From Hyphomicrobiales bacterium (GTDB taxonomy: Bacteria; Pseudomonadota; Alphaproteobacteria; Rhizobiales; S144-23), in assembly GCA_015494375.1 (NCBI GenBank), contig WGBL01000425.1, positions 1-5,392 on the forward strand: a DNA stretch of 5,392 bases. Direction: 5' to 3'. Shown here in pieces: positions 4,153 through 5,392 of this stretch (positions within the stretch are counted from its first letter, which is position 1; each line of letters starts with the position of its first letter). Made by a program: the position numbers and the translations under genes. The notes beneath the pieces are model-generated. The model did not search any database. It was given only the letters and a program-made list of their open reading frames with translations, and was not told the DNA's origin.

Positions 4153-5392
4153 GAAGCTGGCAGCCCTACTTGATGGCCTTGCCCCCATTCCGCAAGGCTC
4201 TGAGGCGTGTGACATCACGGCATTGACCGCCGACAGCCGCGAGGTTGCGCCGGGTGCGCTCTTTGCTGCGCTCCCCGGCAGCCGCCACGACGGCACGACT
4301 TTCATCCCCGATGCCATCGCGCGGGGCGCACGCGCCGTTCTCCTCGCCAAGGGCAAGCGGGCGCGCCTTCCCGCGGGCGCCGATGTCGCTGTTATCGAGA
4401 GCGACGATCCGCGCCGCCTGCTTGCGCTCATTGCAGCGCGCTTTTTTGGCCGTCAGCCCGCCCACCAGGTGGCCGTCACCGGCACCAGCGGCAAGACGTC
4501 GGTGGCCGAGTTCACCCGGCAAATCCTGGTCGCGCTCGGCCGGCCCGCCGCCTCGCTCGGCACCATCGGGCTGGTGGCACCCGATGGGCGCCGTTCGGGC
4601 TCGCTGACGACACCCGAGTCTGTGACGCTTCATCGCACACTGGCCGCCCTTGCAGACGATGGTATCGACTATCTCGCCTTCGAGGCATCCTCCCATGGTC
4701 TCGATCAGCGTCGCCTCGATGGCGTGCGGCTCACGGCCGGGGCCTTTACCAACCTCGGGCGCGATCATCTCGACTACCACCCCGACATGGCGGCCTATCT
4801 TGCGGCCAAGTTGCGGCTTTTTGCGTGCCTGCTCGAGCCCGGCGCGGCGGCGGTGATCAACGCCGACGACGAAGTGAGCGAGAAGGTGATCGCAGCGGCC
4901 ACCGAGCGCGGGCTTGACATCATCACCACGGGCGCGCGGGGCGAGAGCCTGCGCCTTGTGGCACGAGAGGAGGGCGAGTATGGCCAGACGCTCACCATCG
5001 CCCATGGGGGCGTCGACCATCGGGTGAGGCTGCCACTCGTCGGCGCCTACCAGGCGGCGAACGCGCTCGTTGCCGCGGGCCTCGCCATTGCACTCGGTGA
5101 GCGGCCGGCGGCCGTGCTTCAGGCACTCGAAGCGCTTGAGGGCGTCAAGGGGCGGCTCGAGCTCGTTGCCAGCCATCGCGGCGCCCGCATCATTGTCGAC
5201 TATGCCCACAAACCCGAGGCCCTCGAGACGGTGCTTGCGACGCTCCGCCCCTTGGCCGCGCGCGGCAATGGCCGGCTCATTTGCGTTTTCGGCTGTGGTG
5301 GCGACCGCGACCCAGGCAAGCGCCCCATCATGGGGGCCATCGCGCGCAAGGGCGCGGACGTGGTGATTGTCACTGACGACAACCCCCGCAGC
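4151..5392 (+). CDS. murE: UDP-N-acetylmuramoyl-L-alanyl-D-glutamate--2,6-diaminopimelate ligase (3' truncated by window)
   Basis: MurE adds the third residue of the peptidoglycan stem peptide in the cytoplasm, using ATP. 414 residues are visible of a family length near 480-500. The ATP-binding loop GTSGKTS is at 111-117, the UMAG-binding TTPES at 153-157, EASSHGLDQ at 178-186, NLGRDHLDYH at 201-210, and Lys220 in AAKLRLF is the likely carbamylated lysine. GCGGDRDPGKRP (381-392) begins the third domain. The final DDNPRS (409-414) contains the DNPR motif linked to meso-diaminopimelate rather than lysine. ATG 4151 is the first start after an in-frame TAA at 4118 and gives a normal N terminus, but it has no proper ribosome binding site: AAAGG (4130-4134) is 16 bases away. 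Its position after purQ, not after ftsI, is unusual. Confidence 0.96.
   Translation, partial: MKLAALLDGLAPIPQGSEACDITALTADSREVAPGALFAALPGSRHDGTTFIPDAIARGARAVLLAKGKRARLPAGADVAVIESDDPRRLLALIAARFFGRQPAHQVAVTGTSGKTSVAEFTRQILVALGRPAASLGTIGLVAPDGRRSGSLTTPESVTLHRTLAALADDGIDYLAFEASSHGLDQRRLDGVRLTAGAFTNLGRDHLDYHPDMAAYLAAKLRLFACLLEPGAAAVINADDEVSEKVIAAATERGLDIITTGARGESLRLVAREEGEYGQTLTIAHGGVDHRVRLPLVGAYQAANALVAAGLAIALGERPAAVLQALEALEGVKGRLELVASHRGARIIVDYAHKPEALETVLATLRPLAARGNGRLICVFGCGGDRDPGKRPIMGAIARKGADVVIVTDDNPRS

Noticed and set aside
4166..5209. Long minus-strand open frame (347 codons) antisense to murE
   Set aside because: murE motifs are complete on the + strand; the antisense frame has no recognisable family.

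Overview
The window looks like a GC-rich alphaproteobacterial chromosome segment. The strongest marker is a complete gene for the ATPase inhibitor subunit zeta (DUF1476), a family typical of Alphaproteobacteria. The PurS/PurQ (split FGAM synthase) proteins and a meso-diaminopimelate-type MurE fit that placement. I cannot name a genus; Hyphomicrobiales or a nearby order is a guess from protein flavour only.

Layout from left to right: (1) the 3' end of recJ on the + strand (2-574). (2) A 240-bp gap between convergent genes, with a REP-like hairpin and a seven-copy heptamer repeat. (3) The zeta gene on the - strand (815-1138, GTG start). (4) A 640-bp gap between the divergent zeta gene and purC, with a seven-copy 16-bp repeat, a 9-bp inverted repeat, an 11-bp duplication and an exact 20-bp duplication. 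(5) purC (1779-2555) and purS (2608-2934). (6) An unusually long 194-bp purS-purQ gap with dispersed and tandem repeats. (7) purQ (3129-3905). (8) A 245-bp gap with alternative hairpins, a heptamer repeat and a 10-bp repeat that runs into the next start codon. (9) murE from 4151, cut by the window end.

PurC, PurS and PurQ act in de novo purine synthesis: PurS and PurQ need a small PurL, which is not in this window. MurE belongs to peptidoglycan precursor synthesis and is normally in the division/cell-wall cluster, so its position behind purQ suggests a rearrangement breakpoint. RecJ is a repair exonuclease, and zeta is expected to restrain F1FO-ATP hydrolysis.

The genes themselves are ordinary housekeeping genes, and I do not see a new defence, mobile or biosynthetic system. 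The unusual signal is between the genes: each gap longer than about 60 bp holds its own short tandem repeat, with a different unit each time (7, 9, 10, 11, 12, 16 and 20 bp), some touching stop codons, ribosome binding sites or start codons.
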